From Branchiostoma lanceolatum (lineage: Eukaryota; Chordata; Leptocardii; Amphioxiformes; Branchiostomatidae): 64,000 bases of DNA. The position numbers were made by a program, and so were the translations under genes. Location of the stretch: the NCBI RefSeq assembly GCF_035083965.1, contig NC_089725.1, forward strand, positions 26,483,925-26,547,924. Direction: 5' to 3'. Under the pieces are notes generated by a model that saw only the letters and a program-made list of their open reading frames with translations, was not told the DNA's origin and did not search any database. Below are positions 1-10,282 of the stretch, piece by piece (within the stretch, counting starts at the first letter, position 1; each line of letters opens with the position of its first letter).

Positions 1-734
1 ACAGTGTATGAATTACAACTAGAGTTCCACGAACACATTATCTTCGCCAAATAATCAAGGCTTATCATGGAAAGGGATGAATATTTACGTGCTTATAAGC
101 CCCCTGCAAATTTGATCATGCACCATACCATTTGGATGTTATGATTGGGCGAATGAGTCCAGTCTAGATAGGGTTAAAAATCATTTGGTGGTACAGGATT
201 AGTATATGTGTAGAGTGTGCTGATATATGTTATAACTGGTCATGAAAAAATGTGAGTATGTTGATATTATATGGGCCACAAAGGTTCGATATGGCAGTGT
301 TGAAAGTTGAAAGTGATGATGAAATAGTACAATCAATACATATGAATAGAATAAATCTGGCACGTTTTAGGTGTTTTTAGTCAGGCTTTCTATTTTGTCC
401 CTATTTCGGTATGTCGCCAACCGTGTTGAACAAAAATGCTTAAACTGAATGCGTCAAAAACCAGCAGGACCCACACCTCTGCTTGGAGAATAGTTTATTT
501 ATTTGACCTACATGTACGTTTATGCAAGGCTATCTGTTTACATGACCTGACACTGTCCCATGTCCCATTGAAAGGCAGTGGGTTAAAAAACTTTCCTTAC
601 TAATTATGCAAATTAGCTCCTTATTTGCATAATTAGTCATTGATAATGTAAAGCACCATCCGAGCTCTCTACATACCAAACATCACGACGATCTGTCGAC
701 CCCTTCTCAAGTTATTCATGTCCGAATGTCAAAA
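1..734. other. Non-coding flank, no gene seen
   Basis: No open reading frame with protein-like composition and no exon-like structure was seen. The only recognisable piece is a short fragment near 465-486 resembling the end of the palindromic MITE family described at 35609, 55889, 59833 and 62033 (core CTCTGCTTGGAGA). Confidence 0.5.
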
Positions 735-1330
735 CAAAAACACCCACTGCAGTTCTTAACAAGCCGCTAGGGGGGCAAAATTTACAGAACTTACTTTCTG
801 TGGCATTAACTATCTACCATACAAAAATCATGACCATAGCACTTTCAGAAAATATGCCCCTAAATTTTGAAGCTCTGCTGCAGTACCTTTGGTACCCGCT
901 AGAAGGCCCATTATCGAACTTGACCTTCCTTTCTGTAAATCCTACCCATCCACTAAATATCATACAGATCCATCAACAGCTTCTTGAGTTATGTAGTCCA
1001 CAAGAAAATTCACATCCACACAAAGCCCGCTGCAGTACCGACGGAAAATACCAGGGGAACCATTTTTGAACTTGACCTCCGTTTCTACAACATCTACACA
1101 CCTGCAAAAAATCATGAAGATCCATCAACGTTTCCGTCACTTTTTTTGCCTACATACAAACACAAGAAAATGCAAAGTCCGCTGCAGTACTATTGAAAAA
1201 CGCAAGGTAAACCATTTTCAAACTTGACCTTCCTTTACACAACCACTACACACCTGCCAAAAATCATAAAGATTCATTGAAGTTTTCTTGAGTTATGCTC
1301 CTGACATACATTCAGACCCACCCAAAAGAT
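735..1330. repeat. Tandem repeat, about 3.5 copies of ~150 bp
   Basis: A unit containing GCTGCAGTAC recurs near 879, 1031 and 1181, about 150 bp apart. Each is followed by a stretch like AACTTGACCTYCCTTT and then by ATCATxxAGATYCATYRA. Copies are diverged by roughly a fifth. The short open frames across it are repeat artefacts. No function is evident. Confidence 0.7.
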
Positions 1331-1441
1331 TTTTCAACCGAAAACATAATCTTCTCCGAGTACAAGTACTCGGCGAAGATAATAAAGCCATGTATGGATT
1401 ATTTTTTCCTCGCTTTAAGGATGAAGTTTAATGAAATTGAC

Positions 1442-1883
1442 CTATGTAGGTGGTATAGGAGTTGGACATGACAACAATACATCGTTCTGTGTACCAGATA
1501 TGGTGAAGTTAGTCTTAGTAGTAATACTTTGCAGCACATCTCTCTCCTTGCCATAAGTGGGACAGGCCATGGCCATCACAAGTTGCAATTTATCTTCAAT
1601 ATTTTCGTTACATGTGGGACACAATCTGTGGGTGCCTGGTGTGTTGTGGTGTCGATCCTTTTCAACTTCTAGATAACGTGCGCTGATTCTCAGTGTAGTT
1701 ACTTCTTACAAACGGTTTATTATGAATTGATGTGATAAAGTCTTCCCTACCAAAGTGATTTTTGATTTTATAAAATGTGTGGAGTTTACTGATATTTCTA
1801 AGTGGTTCCCTCCAGCCAAGGAGAAACGTGAGTTTCACACTTTTTTTAAATGTATATCCAAAACGGTTGGTATTGACAGTCAT
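1442..1883 (-). pseudogene. Remnant of a non-LTR retrotransposon ORF2 C-terminal region
   Basis: Two overlapping minus-strand frames join into one protein-like segment if a frameshift near 1672 is bridged. It carries a segment like KLHTFYKIKNHFG, then an EVEKDRHHNTPG stretch, then a zinc-knuckle-like CPTC...CPTYGKERD. This order (KL-T-F/FG, RxL-IEKGR, C-x2-C, then CPxY) is typical of the tail following the reverse transcriptase in CR1/L2-like and related LINE ORF2 proteins. No reverse transcriptase core is present, so this is a dead fragment. The family assignment is from memory of the motif pattern and is not exact. Confidence 0.55.
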
Positions 1884-2869
1884 TTTCTTCTTCGAATGAT
1901 GTCGTATGTTTTTTTAAAATAATCCTGTTAGTAGGTAAATTATCTAATCTTAGCGAGAGTATCTAATCAACTGTGTTTGACTATCAGCGATAAATAGGAA
2001 TTCCTCCAATTCACCCCTTACGGCGAAACATTGAGTAGAATTTGCGATACAGGGCCTGACTGGTATATCAAGTTCAATTTATCACTGTACTGTATTTCTT
2101 GAATGGCACAAGAGCGGGGCGAGTGCATGTAGACGAGTGGTCTGATTCCTTCCCTGGGCGACTAGTCTACCAACTTCCGTACTGGAATAAATGTACAATG
2201 ATCTACTTTTCAGTGGGATAAAGCAATATCCCAATGAAAATATCAGAAGTTCTACAGCTACAATCATCAACCTCACTACAATGTAGTAAATAGGTTCAAC
2301 CAAACTCTTAAACAGATCAATAGCTAGGGAAATGGGCCGATTGTATTTTGATTGTACTGATTTCAATTAATCAGAAATCGCAGTGCTAGCTGTTAATGGA
2401 TCAAAATACAATGCAAAATCAATAGAAAAATGCATCAAAAACTGATTTCAAATGATAAAAGGATTTTCACTATGACACTTGGTGCAACAAAGGTAATATG
2501 TTATAGAATATACGTATAACCTTGAAACTGACATATTATTTTTTATACAATAGCGCGCGCGGTGAGCTCCCGGCAAGCTCCCGGCGAGCGCGCGGCACTT
2601 TGCCACTTGCGTTTTTTTTCAAAATTTTAAAAAAATCGCCATTTCAACCGGCACGCCGGCGGTGTGGACCGGCACTGGTACGGCACTGGGACGTCACTAG
2701 GACGGTACGCCGAGGTCTGTGCACGGCACTGCGGCGGTAGCCATTTCCACGCTACCGCACGCTACCGCCACAGTACCGCAGCCCAATGAGAGGGGGCCTT
2801 TACAACGCCTTCAATGGCGCACTAAAACGACAACGGGTTCCAAAAACATGGCGGGCCGAGTCGGATGGA
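1884..2869. other. Non-coding, with a GC-rich repeated patch at 2550-2800
   Basis: No gene was seen. The patch at 2550-2800 has repeated CCGGC, GGCAC and TACCGC words and rises sharply in GC over the flanks. It resembles the interior of a diverged DNA transposon, but no paired termini could be fixed. The open frames across it show simple-repeat composition. Confidence 0.4.
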
Positions 2870-2878
2870 GAACGAAGT

Positions 2879-2983
2879 TAGCCTTAGTACCATCCTCCGT
2901 AGTAACCGCTGCAGGCTCAATCTTTCCGCTTAATAACGAAAATATTGAGCCAGCGGTTACTATGGAGGATGGTACTCAGGCTA
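2879..2983. mobile_element. Palindromic MITE with TAGCCT ends and a 9-bp target duplication
   Basis: The element starts TAGCCTTAGTACCATCCTCC and ends with its near inverse, GGATGGTACTCAGGCTA. It is flanked on both sides by the direct repeat GAACGAAGT (2870-2878 and 2984-2992). The whole 105 bp can fold into one hairpin. A second copy with its own 9-bp duplication lies at 50434-50589, and a partial copy lies at 37448-37489. No coding capacity; it would be moved in trans. Confidence 0.85.
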
Positions 2984-2992
2984 GAACGAAGT

Positions 2993-3542
2993 CACTCGCA
3001 TGTGAAATCGAACTTGACTTCAGTAGACAAAAAGGCCGACATGGCGCATAACCTGGTGCAGCGGAGCGACTCTTCCAGTCTTAAGAACCCATCAGCTGGC
3101 CCGCCGCTGGGATGAATTTGCATTGTCGGGGATAGATATGTACTATGGTTCATTATTTGTGTGCTCTCATGTTGTGTATTCTGTCCATTTGTGCCTCTAT
3201 TGTGAGATACGTAGATCGTTGGAGCACAGCACCGCTGTGTATTTTCCTGTTTCTCTGCTTAGCATTCAACAGTTATGGGAATGAGTATGGGACTTGAACA
3301 CACATCACCGCTAGTGGACTGACCCCCTACTGCAGTGCTTACAAACTGTATGGCCTATTAAAGGGCTATAGAAACGGGGATGCCCCCTCCCCCCCCCCCC
3401 ATACACCATAGAGAAGGACATTAGTAATCCTAACTTTGATATCACCCGAGGGGAGATGGGGGCTCTGTTCTTGGACAGTTAGTCAGTATGTCACTGTGGA
3501 ACATACGAACCTCTCTTACACAGAGAAGACAACTTTGGAGAC
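2993..3542. other. Non-coding, no gene seen
   Basis: Contains a C-rich run near 3388-3400. No exon, RNA gene or clear repeat was recognised. Confidence 0.4.
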
Positions 3543-3551
3543 AGCAACATG

Positions 3552-3651
3552 TAGTCTGTATAACACAAACTCCAGCTGTCTGGGGATTTCTGTCCCGAGG
3601 CGGTTACAGGGCAGGCGAGCGGTCACAGGAGGCTTGATTGAATTCAGGCTA
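3552..3651. mobile_element. Short element (TAGTCTG...CAGGCTA) with a 9-bp target duplication
   Basis: The 100-bp element begins TAGTCTGTATAAC and ends AATTCAGGCTA. It is bounded by the perfect direct repeat AGCAACATG (3543-3551 and 3652-3660). Two more copies, each with a different perfect 9-bp duplication, lie at 55756-55867 and 56980-57062. The termini form a short inverted repeat TAGYCTG, shared with the hairpin family at 2879 and 50434. It has no protein and is non-autonomous. Confidence 0.85.
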
Positions 3652-3660
3652 AGCAACATG

Positions 3661-4424
3661 CAACCTTCAGTGTATTGACTTGTCGAGAACATACGGCTGT
3701 GGTACTGGGAGATAAGGTATTTGTACATTTTATTTTCACATTTGTCTGCTTTAGTAGTCTCAATCATACTCTTTGCGTTGCTTGACATATGGTAACATTG
3801 GTAGAATAGTATTTCCCGGAGAAGATAGCCGGTGAAGGAGTCCCGCATTTTCCACTGACTTCTCCGACAAATCTTTCAGCCTTTTTGGCCGATTTTTGTC
3901 ATTTTTCCCAAAGAGTCTGTTAGAGGGTCTGCTTCAGCCCAAGCCGCTCTAAAGTCCTCGCTCCTGTCGAAGTTAGCGGGTGTCTCACTGTGCGGTGTGT
4001 GCCAAATCATTGCGGCAGCTTTGCTAATTTTCGCCAAGTTTTCCCCTGCGGTCACACTACTGACGTACAAACAAACCGGAATGTCACATTCTCAGTTTCG
4101 GCTCGACATCACCCTCCAAATACCTTTCTCGCATTTAGGCGCAGCCCTCAGTGAGATGCCCGCTCTCTCTAATCCGTAAACCGTGCATGTACTCCCGGAG
4201 GACCCGCCCACCTGTGGAGCCCGCCGCGCCGCCTTATCGCCCGGACCCCATTACTGGGCGTGATGGGATGAACTAACGCCACCTGCGGGCTGCAGCTAGA
4301 CACGGAAGCCGGCCATTCTTCACACAGTGTCCACATAAATGGAGCGGGATTCTTGGCTTTGTAGCCACCGAGAACTCGGAAGTATAAGGAGAGAAAGCGC
4401 TGGCGGGCGACGCCAATTGTCCTC
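3661..4424. other. Non-coding, no gene seen
   Basis: Short open frames on both strands lack coding character. No recognised element. Confidence 0.35.
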
Positions 4425-5190
4425 TGTTATCATTAGGGCAAAGCCGATAAACGTCCACAGGCTGAGAAGTGAACAGGAATAAAGGTTATGAACCAAACCA
4501 TTCATTAACAAAGCGTGTATTTCTATACGATAGCACATTGCAGTACGATTGTTATCATTATAGCAAAGCTGATCAACGTCAATATGCTGAGAAGAGATTG
4601 GTGATCTTAGGCGCACAGGCAAAGGTCATCAACAAAGCGTCTATCAACAACACAGCACTATAGTAGAGTAGTATCAGCATTACTATAGTACGCCTGTTAT
4701 CATTAAGCCGGCGTCACAATTCATGCGAGCGTCGGCCGACTTTGTAGATCGCCCGAATCTCACCGAATTTCAAGATCGCCCGAGCATCGACCGTATTTTC
4801 CAATGAAAATCTCGGGCGACGTCCGTCGAACACTAAAAACTAAAAATCCCACATGAGATGGCATCATCTCTTGGACATGGACGAAGTCAGTATCGACTAA
4901 CCTGGTAAAAGGCCAATATTTGGATCAACTTTTCTTTCTAAAAATCGCCCGAAGCCCGCGTAATCGACAGGACGTCGGTCGTAATTCGGCCGAAAATGCA
5001 CATTTGAAGCTCACCAACACGTCGGCCGAGCTGAATTTCTTATTTGCGATGGGGGCTTTATGGCAAAGCCGTTTTACGCCAATAGGCTGAGAAAAAGTAT
5101 GTTGTTACTATAAGGACATAAGTAAACGTTATCAACTAAAAGCATATATCAACAAAGTGCGCATTCTCCAGCTATACAAGCACAGACATT
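4425..5190. repeat. Three-copy tandem repeat (~125-145 bp), third copy interrupted
   Basis: Copies start with TGTTATCATTA at 4425, 4550 and 4695. Each is followed by GGCAAAGCCG or a variant, then by a GCTGAGAA block and a CAACAAAG block. In the third copy the sequence breaks immediately after TGTTATCATTA and resumes at 5061. The interrupting 352 bp is the mobile element listed separately. Confidence 0.75.
4706..5057. mobile_element. Non-autonomous DNA transposon inserted in a tandem repeat, TTA duplication
   Basis: The insert begins AGCCGGCGTCAC and ends GATGGGGGCT. It is flanked by TTA at 4703-4705 and again at 5058-5060. The neighbouring tandem copies show the uninterrupted site, which fixes the boundaries. 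Both ends carry subterminal CGTCGGCCGA words in inverted orientation. A 3-bp T-rich duplication and AGCC-type ends suit PIF/Harbinger-like MITEs, but the superfamily is inferred. No transposase is encoded. Confidence 0.7.
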
Positions 5191-7290
5191 TAGAGCCGGT
5201 TCACACTTGTGCGTACATTCCTGTCCGTTTGTGTTGCGTATTTACATTTATTTGGTGTAGGTAAGATTTGCGGGGGAAAAGTTATCTCCTACTTTGACCT
5301 ACAGTTGTGCAGCCTGGTTATCGAACCTAAAAATTTACCGTAAGGTCTTCGGCCGCAAACTTTACCTAAGCCAAAGAAATGTCTTAAATTATTAAAACGT
5401 ACTGATTCAAGCAACTACTCTCTGATACAGATAGCTTCACGGAGCCGTAACCCTTTCTGCGCGTCAAGCCGCAAACTCTTCATATTCCTCTGTCAGCTTG
5501 ATTCCTCTTTAATCCATTGCAAATTGGATTAAATGACGCTGTAAATTCCTGTCCATTTAAGACCCATTGCACTCAGAAGCCATGCACACAAAGGAAGAAA
5601 GACCTACACTTTTGTACTACGTACGATATACGTCAACTCATTCATAGACTCTGACTGGAGTGTGCGCAACCAGCCGTAAGTGCATTAGGAGCTAATTGGT
5701 TTTTCTTGTAATACCGGATGCTGTACGGAGAACGCGCTAACCACAGACTAACAGTCGAACAAGTTTGAACAAAAAGTTCAGGAAGGATGTGAAGGACTAT
5801 TATTCGTTAAGCTAGGAAGCCCGTGTTTTCGATGCGTCCCAAGCCGTCTTACTGCGAAACTGGCAGTCTAACGACCGTCTAATGCCTTCTCAATGCTGCG
5901 GCATAGCAGGAATGCATTAGCAACAGTCATGGAATGAGACCGTGGGGGGTTCTACAAGAGTGGTCTTTTACTTGACTCACAATTATAGGCTTTCTGCCTA
6001 TCTTACAAGTGCTCGGGTTAATCGTCTTGGGGTATACCTTACCCTTTCCTCCCATGTATCCCGGGGAAATGCGACCATGTGGCGCTTCATGCGTCATCCT
6101 TCATGTGTAGTAATACGTTTGGATCCCCGCAGAAGGTTTATTTTCGTTTTTCTTTTACCTCATATTAAACAGGGCTAAAGTTCGATTGACTTAACAATAA
6201 GCAGTACTACATTTTCAGGCTTGAAAATTGTGCCAGACATGCATGACGTACACACTGCGCGTAAGGGGTCAAGTTCGACACATCACTGGACTTGTGTTCT
6301 TATATTCGACGTAAAAGACAACTTGGATATGTTGACTCAGAAAATGTGTCGGTCTTTCACATCCATAATAGAGAGTACATCTGATTATTCCGTAACGTTA
6401 TGTGTGTTTCTGTAGTCCACACATGTGTTTCTTTCCATTATGTGTGTTTCTGTATTCCTGATATGTGTTTCTTTCATTTTCCCTCATATCCGGGATACCG
6501 GCGGTCCGGATATATATATAACATATCTTATAAATGTCCTCAATGTGCAGGCGTTTTGACACTCGGAGCATGATGCTTACGATATATAATACCAAAAGTA
6601 TCCTACAATTCTTACATATCATGAAATGTTCCTGATTCGTCCGTATGCTAGTCATGTACATTTCCGTACCCCGGGTTTGTCTACACTTAGATTGCCGAGC
6701 AACTCTAATACCCTTAAAAGAATAAGACGAGAATAAGGTGAATAGCTTTCAAATATATTCTTCTTCAGACAAATAGAAAGTTCCATTGTTATTGGCGACA
6801 TTCTGTAAGCAGTTGTTTACTTTCCCTTATCTAAAGCTAGAACATTTTATGCACCAATGTACAGCACACCTTCACTAGACCAACCGGCAAATGTTTTCAG
6901 GCGTTTCCGTGTTCCTCCTTTACCGTATATCAGTAGCATATCTTGAGTAAATAGGTGAATTTGGACTTCTGATTATAACCATCTTGGGTCTCCAAGTACA
7001 TACACCTAGTACATCATTTACTACCGTTTAAAACATATCGTCTTTTTAAAATGATCTTCAAAGAAAACTATTACAAACAACGTTTCCAGTTCACCTTTGG
7101 TACAGTTAAGTGATCCATTAAGTCCCTCTGCTTGTCAGAAGAATAACGATATAACACATACATCCTACGAGACGTTCAAAAATAGCATCTTCTGTGAATA
7201 CACAATGACGCTGATCTACAGCGTCCAGCATTGTGAATAGATCTGTCTTGCAAATGGTGACGTCCTCTGCGCTGAGATTCATATAAACAC
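5191..7290. other. Non-coding, no gene seen
   Basis: No exon or RNA gene was recognised. At 6400-6480 there is a short TG-rich repetition (TATGTGTGTTTCTGTA and TGTGTTTCTTTC words). Other open frames are under 90 codons with no protein signature. Confidence 0.4.
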
Positions 7291-7304
7291 TTTATTTATT
7301 TATT
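7291..7304 (-). terminator. Polyadenylation signals of the GPCR gene
   Basis: On the minus strand overlapping AATAAA hexamers occur (forward TTTATTTATTTATT). They lie about 520 nt downstream of the receptor stop codon and would give a 3' UTR of that length. They are assigned by position; the actual cleavage site is unknown. Confidence 0.55.
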
Positions 7305-7409
7305 TATAAACACTTATAGGACGTCGATCTGGGGTACATTACGTGTGCTTTGATAATGGACAAAATCTATATTTTCGTTCGAGGCCATGGTCGAACTAAA
7401 GTGAAGACA

Positions 7410-7538
7410 CGCCAAATGACAGTTACTCAAGCAACTGGATGAAATTTTGAAACAGTCCGACGTTTCAGACAGCATCCACTGTCTTTCGTCCGTCACCGAC
7501 AAATTTTGTCCAGTTGCTTGAGTAACTGTCATTTGGCG
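7410..7538. repeat. Inverted repeat with ~29-bp arms, in the GPCR 3' UTR
   Basis: The left arm starts CGCCAAATGACAGTTACTCA and the right arm ends with its exact inverse, TGAGTAACTGTCATTTGGCG. About 70 bp lies between them, itself partly self-complementary. A degraded copy of one arm occurs at 24064-24095. It is a dispersed palindromic repeat that would form a strong hairpin in the receptor mRNA if the poly(A) signals at 7291 are used. Confidence 0.75.
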
Positions 7539-7824
7539 TATCTTATAACTTGGATGTCCAACCTTCATCAACGTATTAAGGTGAAGAATGAAGAAACTTA
7601 CATACATGTACATGTAGCTATATCCAGAAGTATTTTCCCCAAGCGGTTTTAACACCTTGGGCTGCATGACATACATTTCTCAGTGATAGATAGGTGAGTG
7701 ATATGTGAAGAAGTGGGAGACATGTGAAGGAACTTGTACTACCATACCAGTTAAGTAGGTTTACACGTCTGGGTATAGCTTTGCGGAGACAGTACTGATT
7801 CCAACTTAGCCGGGTATGGTGGAG

Positions 7825-8940
7825 TTATCGCCGGTCGCTCTGTGCGCGGGACAGCGAGCTGAGGCGGATGGACGTGACCTGGACCAGGCCCGTACTGCGG
7901 GAGGTGTCCACCCCGGTCCAGGAGCAGCACAGGTCCCACACGTTCTTCCTGCAGTGGCTGTTCAGCCCGATGTAGATGAGCGGGTTCAGGCAACTGTTCC
8001 CGTAGGACACGGACGCGAAGAAGTGGAAGAGCCACTTGTTGTGCTGCGAGATGGGGATGGGCGACACAAGGTTGACGATGTTGAAGATGTAGAAGGGTAA
8101 CCAGCAGACGAAGAAGGTGATGACGACGGCGAAGACGACTCGCGTGATGGTCCGCTCGCGGTTGCGGAAGATCTGCCGGGAGTCCCGCGCCTGTCCCCTC
8201 CTCTTGCTGCGGCGGTGGCGGCGGAACGAGCGCACGATGAAGACGGCACACACGGTGATGACGGCCAGCGGCATCACACAGCCCAGGAGGCCGCTGTAGG
8301 CGATGAAGGCGACCCTCCAGGCCTCCACGGGCTCGGGCCAGTTGATGTTGCAGTAGACATTTCCCCCCGACTCGTGCAGGCCCGTGAACACTAAGACGGG
8401 TGATACGACGACGAGAGCCAGGATCCAGATGGTCACGTTGATGAGGACGGCGCGGCGGATCGTGCGGTACCCTCGGGACGTCATGGGGTGGACCACCGCC
8501 TGGTACCTGTCGATGCTCATGGCGGTCAGGCAGAAGACGCTGGCGAACATGTTGACGGAGTCTGCGGAAAACACCAGCTTGCACATGACCGGGCCGAAGG
8601 GCCAGTCCCAGGTCACGTACCCGACGCTGAGGAAGGGCATGCTCAGCAGGAGCAGTTCGTCCGCGATGGCCAGGTTTAGGATGTAGCTGTTGGCCACAGT
8701 TCGCGCGCGGGACATGCGGGCGACGACGTAGATGACTATCGTGTTCCCTGTTAGTCCGATACAACATATGATGGAGTACACTACCGGCAGCAGGATGTGC
8801 AGTAGTTCGTCTGGCACGCCCGCGTCAGGCGAGGTGCTGTTCGCGGTGCTGAAACTCGTGTTGCTGAAGTCCACGCTGAAATTCCACTGAGTTTCCGCTG
8901 TCACCGCCGGTAGCGTGGTCTGCGGCCCGGCGGCCACCAT
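7825..8940 (-). CDS. Somatostatin-receptor-like class A GPCR, intronless
   Basis: A 371-residue rhodopsin-family receptor in one exon, predicted to act at the plasma membrane through heterotrimeric G proteins. The N-terminal tail has three N-glycosylation sites (N20, N27, N34). Seven hydrophobic segments follow. Hallmarks seen: GN in TM1, LAIAD with D94 in TM2, DRY at 144-146, CWLPF at 279-283, NPLIY at 319-323, the C120-C197 disulfide pair, and C338-C339 as a possible palmitoylation site. D127 sits at position 3.32, where somatostatin receptors hold the aspartate that binds the ligand lysine. TM2-TM3 and TM6 (FxxCWLPFYIFN) read closest to the SSTR/allatostatin-C receptor group. Opioid or galanin-type relatives are less likely. 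The frame is open one codon further to a GTG, but the ATG at 8940 has a good context (G at -3 and +4) and is the start chosen. Confidence 0.85.
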   Translation of the reverse strand: MVAAGPQTTLPAVTAETQWNFSVDFSNTSFSTANSTSPDAGVPDELLHILLPVVYSIICCIGLTGNTIVIYVVARMSRARTVANSYILNLAIADELLLLSMPFLSVGYVTWDWPFGPVMCKLVFSADSVNMFASVFCLTAMSIDRYQAVVHPMTSRGYRTIRRAVLINVTIWILALVVVSPVLVFTGLHESGGNVYCNINWPEPVEAWRVAFIAYSGLLGCVMPLAVITVCAVFIVRSFRRHRRSKRRGQARDSRQIFRNRERTITRVVFAVVITFFVCWLPFYIFNIVNLVSPIPISQHNKWLFHFFASVSYGNSCLNPLIYIGLNSHCRKNVWDLCCSWTGVDTSRSTGLVQVTSIRLSSLSRAQSDRR

Positions 8941-10173
8941 CACTGCGCCTTTCCCCGGCCGGACTGATCAATGTTTGCACCTACCTGTTGTCTCACGCCG
9001 CTGTACGGCTTGAGCAATGTGTTGAAGCTAGTTGTACATCCCTCCGTCGTTTTACACAGCCAGTCTGCCAGCCCCTGAGGAAAGTTCCGCTTTTCTACCT
9101 CGGCTCTCGTGTGACGTCGACATACATTATGTTCAGACTCGGGCTCTGCGCACCAGACGAACTCGTCGCTTGTCATCCGTGAGCAGTTGGCTCGCGCTCC
9201 CCAGACGCACGTTCCCGCCACGTTCTTTACGGAACCTGCGCACGTAGCCACGAACTTACGCACGTCACGAGCGGAATTATTCGCTTAGAGGGAAACGGCA
9301 CTTCAGACGAGAAAGGTTTACCTTGCAGAAACGTATGTCAATACATCAAATCGTTAGCGATCCGGGATATCATGTAATGCTCGCGCTTCCTTCTCATTGG
9401 GCATCTGGAATGTTAAAGGTGATCATAACTCTTACTTTTCTACAGAGATGAATGCGCGCAGGAAATCTAATAGATGGGGCTACTTTCACTTGTTCCTGCG
9501 CATTTGATATCGAGAAGAACGTTAAGAATTTAAGCATAGCACCTCCGGCCTAATAGGAAAATAATGTAGATCTACAAGTATAAGAGCGAGGCGAGATATA
9601 CAATAAAACGGTCGTTGAACCTTTAAAAGCATTTGGTCGGTTGTTTAACTTGGCGTGAAATATAAGGCCTTATGTGTAAGCTTGTAGGATGTACAGTCAG
9701 TATCAATTCATCGTTGAGTGCATTAAAGTACTTTATGTAAGTAAATGTAATACTGTTGCTGTGTCAGTTACCAGGGGCACGGGAATAAATGTGGATTTGT
9801 CCGGGAAAATGATATTGTTGACATTAGTGTCAGCAGATTTCAGTTCGCACTTCGGTCCAGAAGGATTGAGGGAAATGCATCAGAATCAGACGCGCATGTT
9901 CGCCCCGGGGCGGGCGGGAAGAGTAAAGCACAGATCTAAGCTTGAGTCAATCAGCTGGCGGAGACAAGTGTGCAAAACATTTGTAGTAGCCACGGCGAGG
10001 GAGGCAGGCTCAGATCGCTTCTGTCGCTCACATTGTCGGCGATTTCGATGCGTGATCCTCACTGGGATGAGATTTTGTGTCTTCCCACGCACTTCACAAC
10101 ACTTACTACTGGGAACTAATGATAGATTACAACTCCACAGCGTTTTCTTCAAGGAACCTATCAGAGATAGAAG

Positions 10174-10282
10174 ATGTTAGAGCGTGGGTACAAGGAAAAT
10201 GTAAAATGTTGGAGCGTGGGTATAAGGAAAATATTAGGACAAGTACAATGTCAGAGCGTGGGTACAAGGCCAAGGAAAATGC
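10174..10282. repeat. Short minisatellite, three copies
   Basis: The phrase GAGCGTGGGTAYAAGG recurs at about 10181, 10212 and 10255, separated by AAAATRT-type spacers. It is a local tandem duplication with no evident function. Confidence 0.6.

Noticed and set aside
735..1330. CRISPR-like direct repeats
   Set aside because: The repeat units are 150 bp, diverged and contiguous, in an animal genome; they are ordinary tandem duplications.
7751..8767. A 338-codon open frame on the minus strand
   Set aside because: It overlaps the GPCR in another frame and is rich in Arg, His and Pro, a shadow of the GC-rich receptor gene. The receptor frame carries all seven membrane segments.
8941..8943. GTG one codon upstream of the GPCR ATG as start
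   Set aside because: Nuclear genes of animals start at ATG almost without exception, and the ATG at 8940 has a good context.
9689..10180. A 163-codon open frame on the plus strand
   Set aside because: Composition is irregular, there is no recognisable domain, and part of it overlaps a minisatellite. Likely chance.
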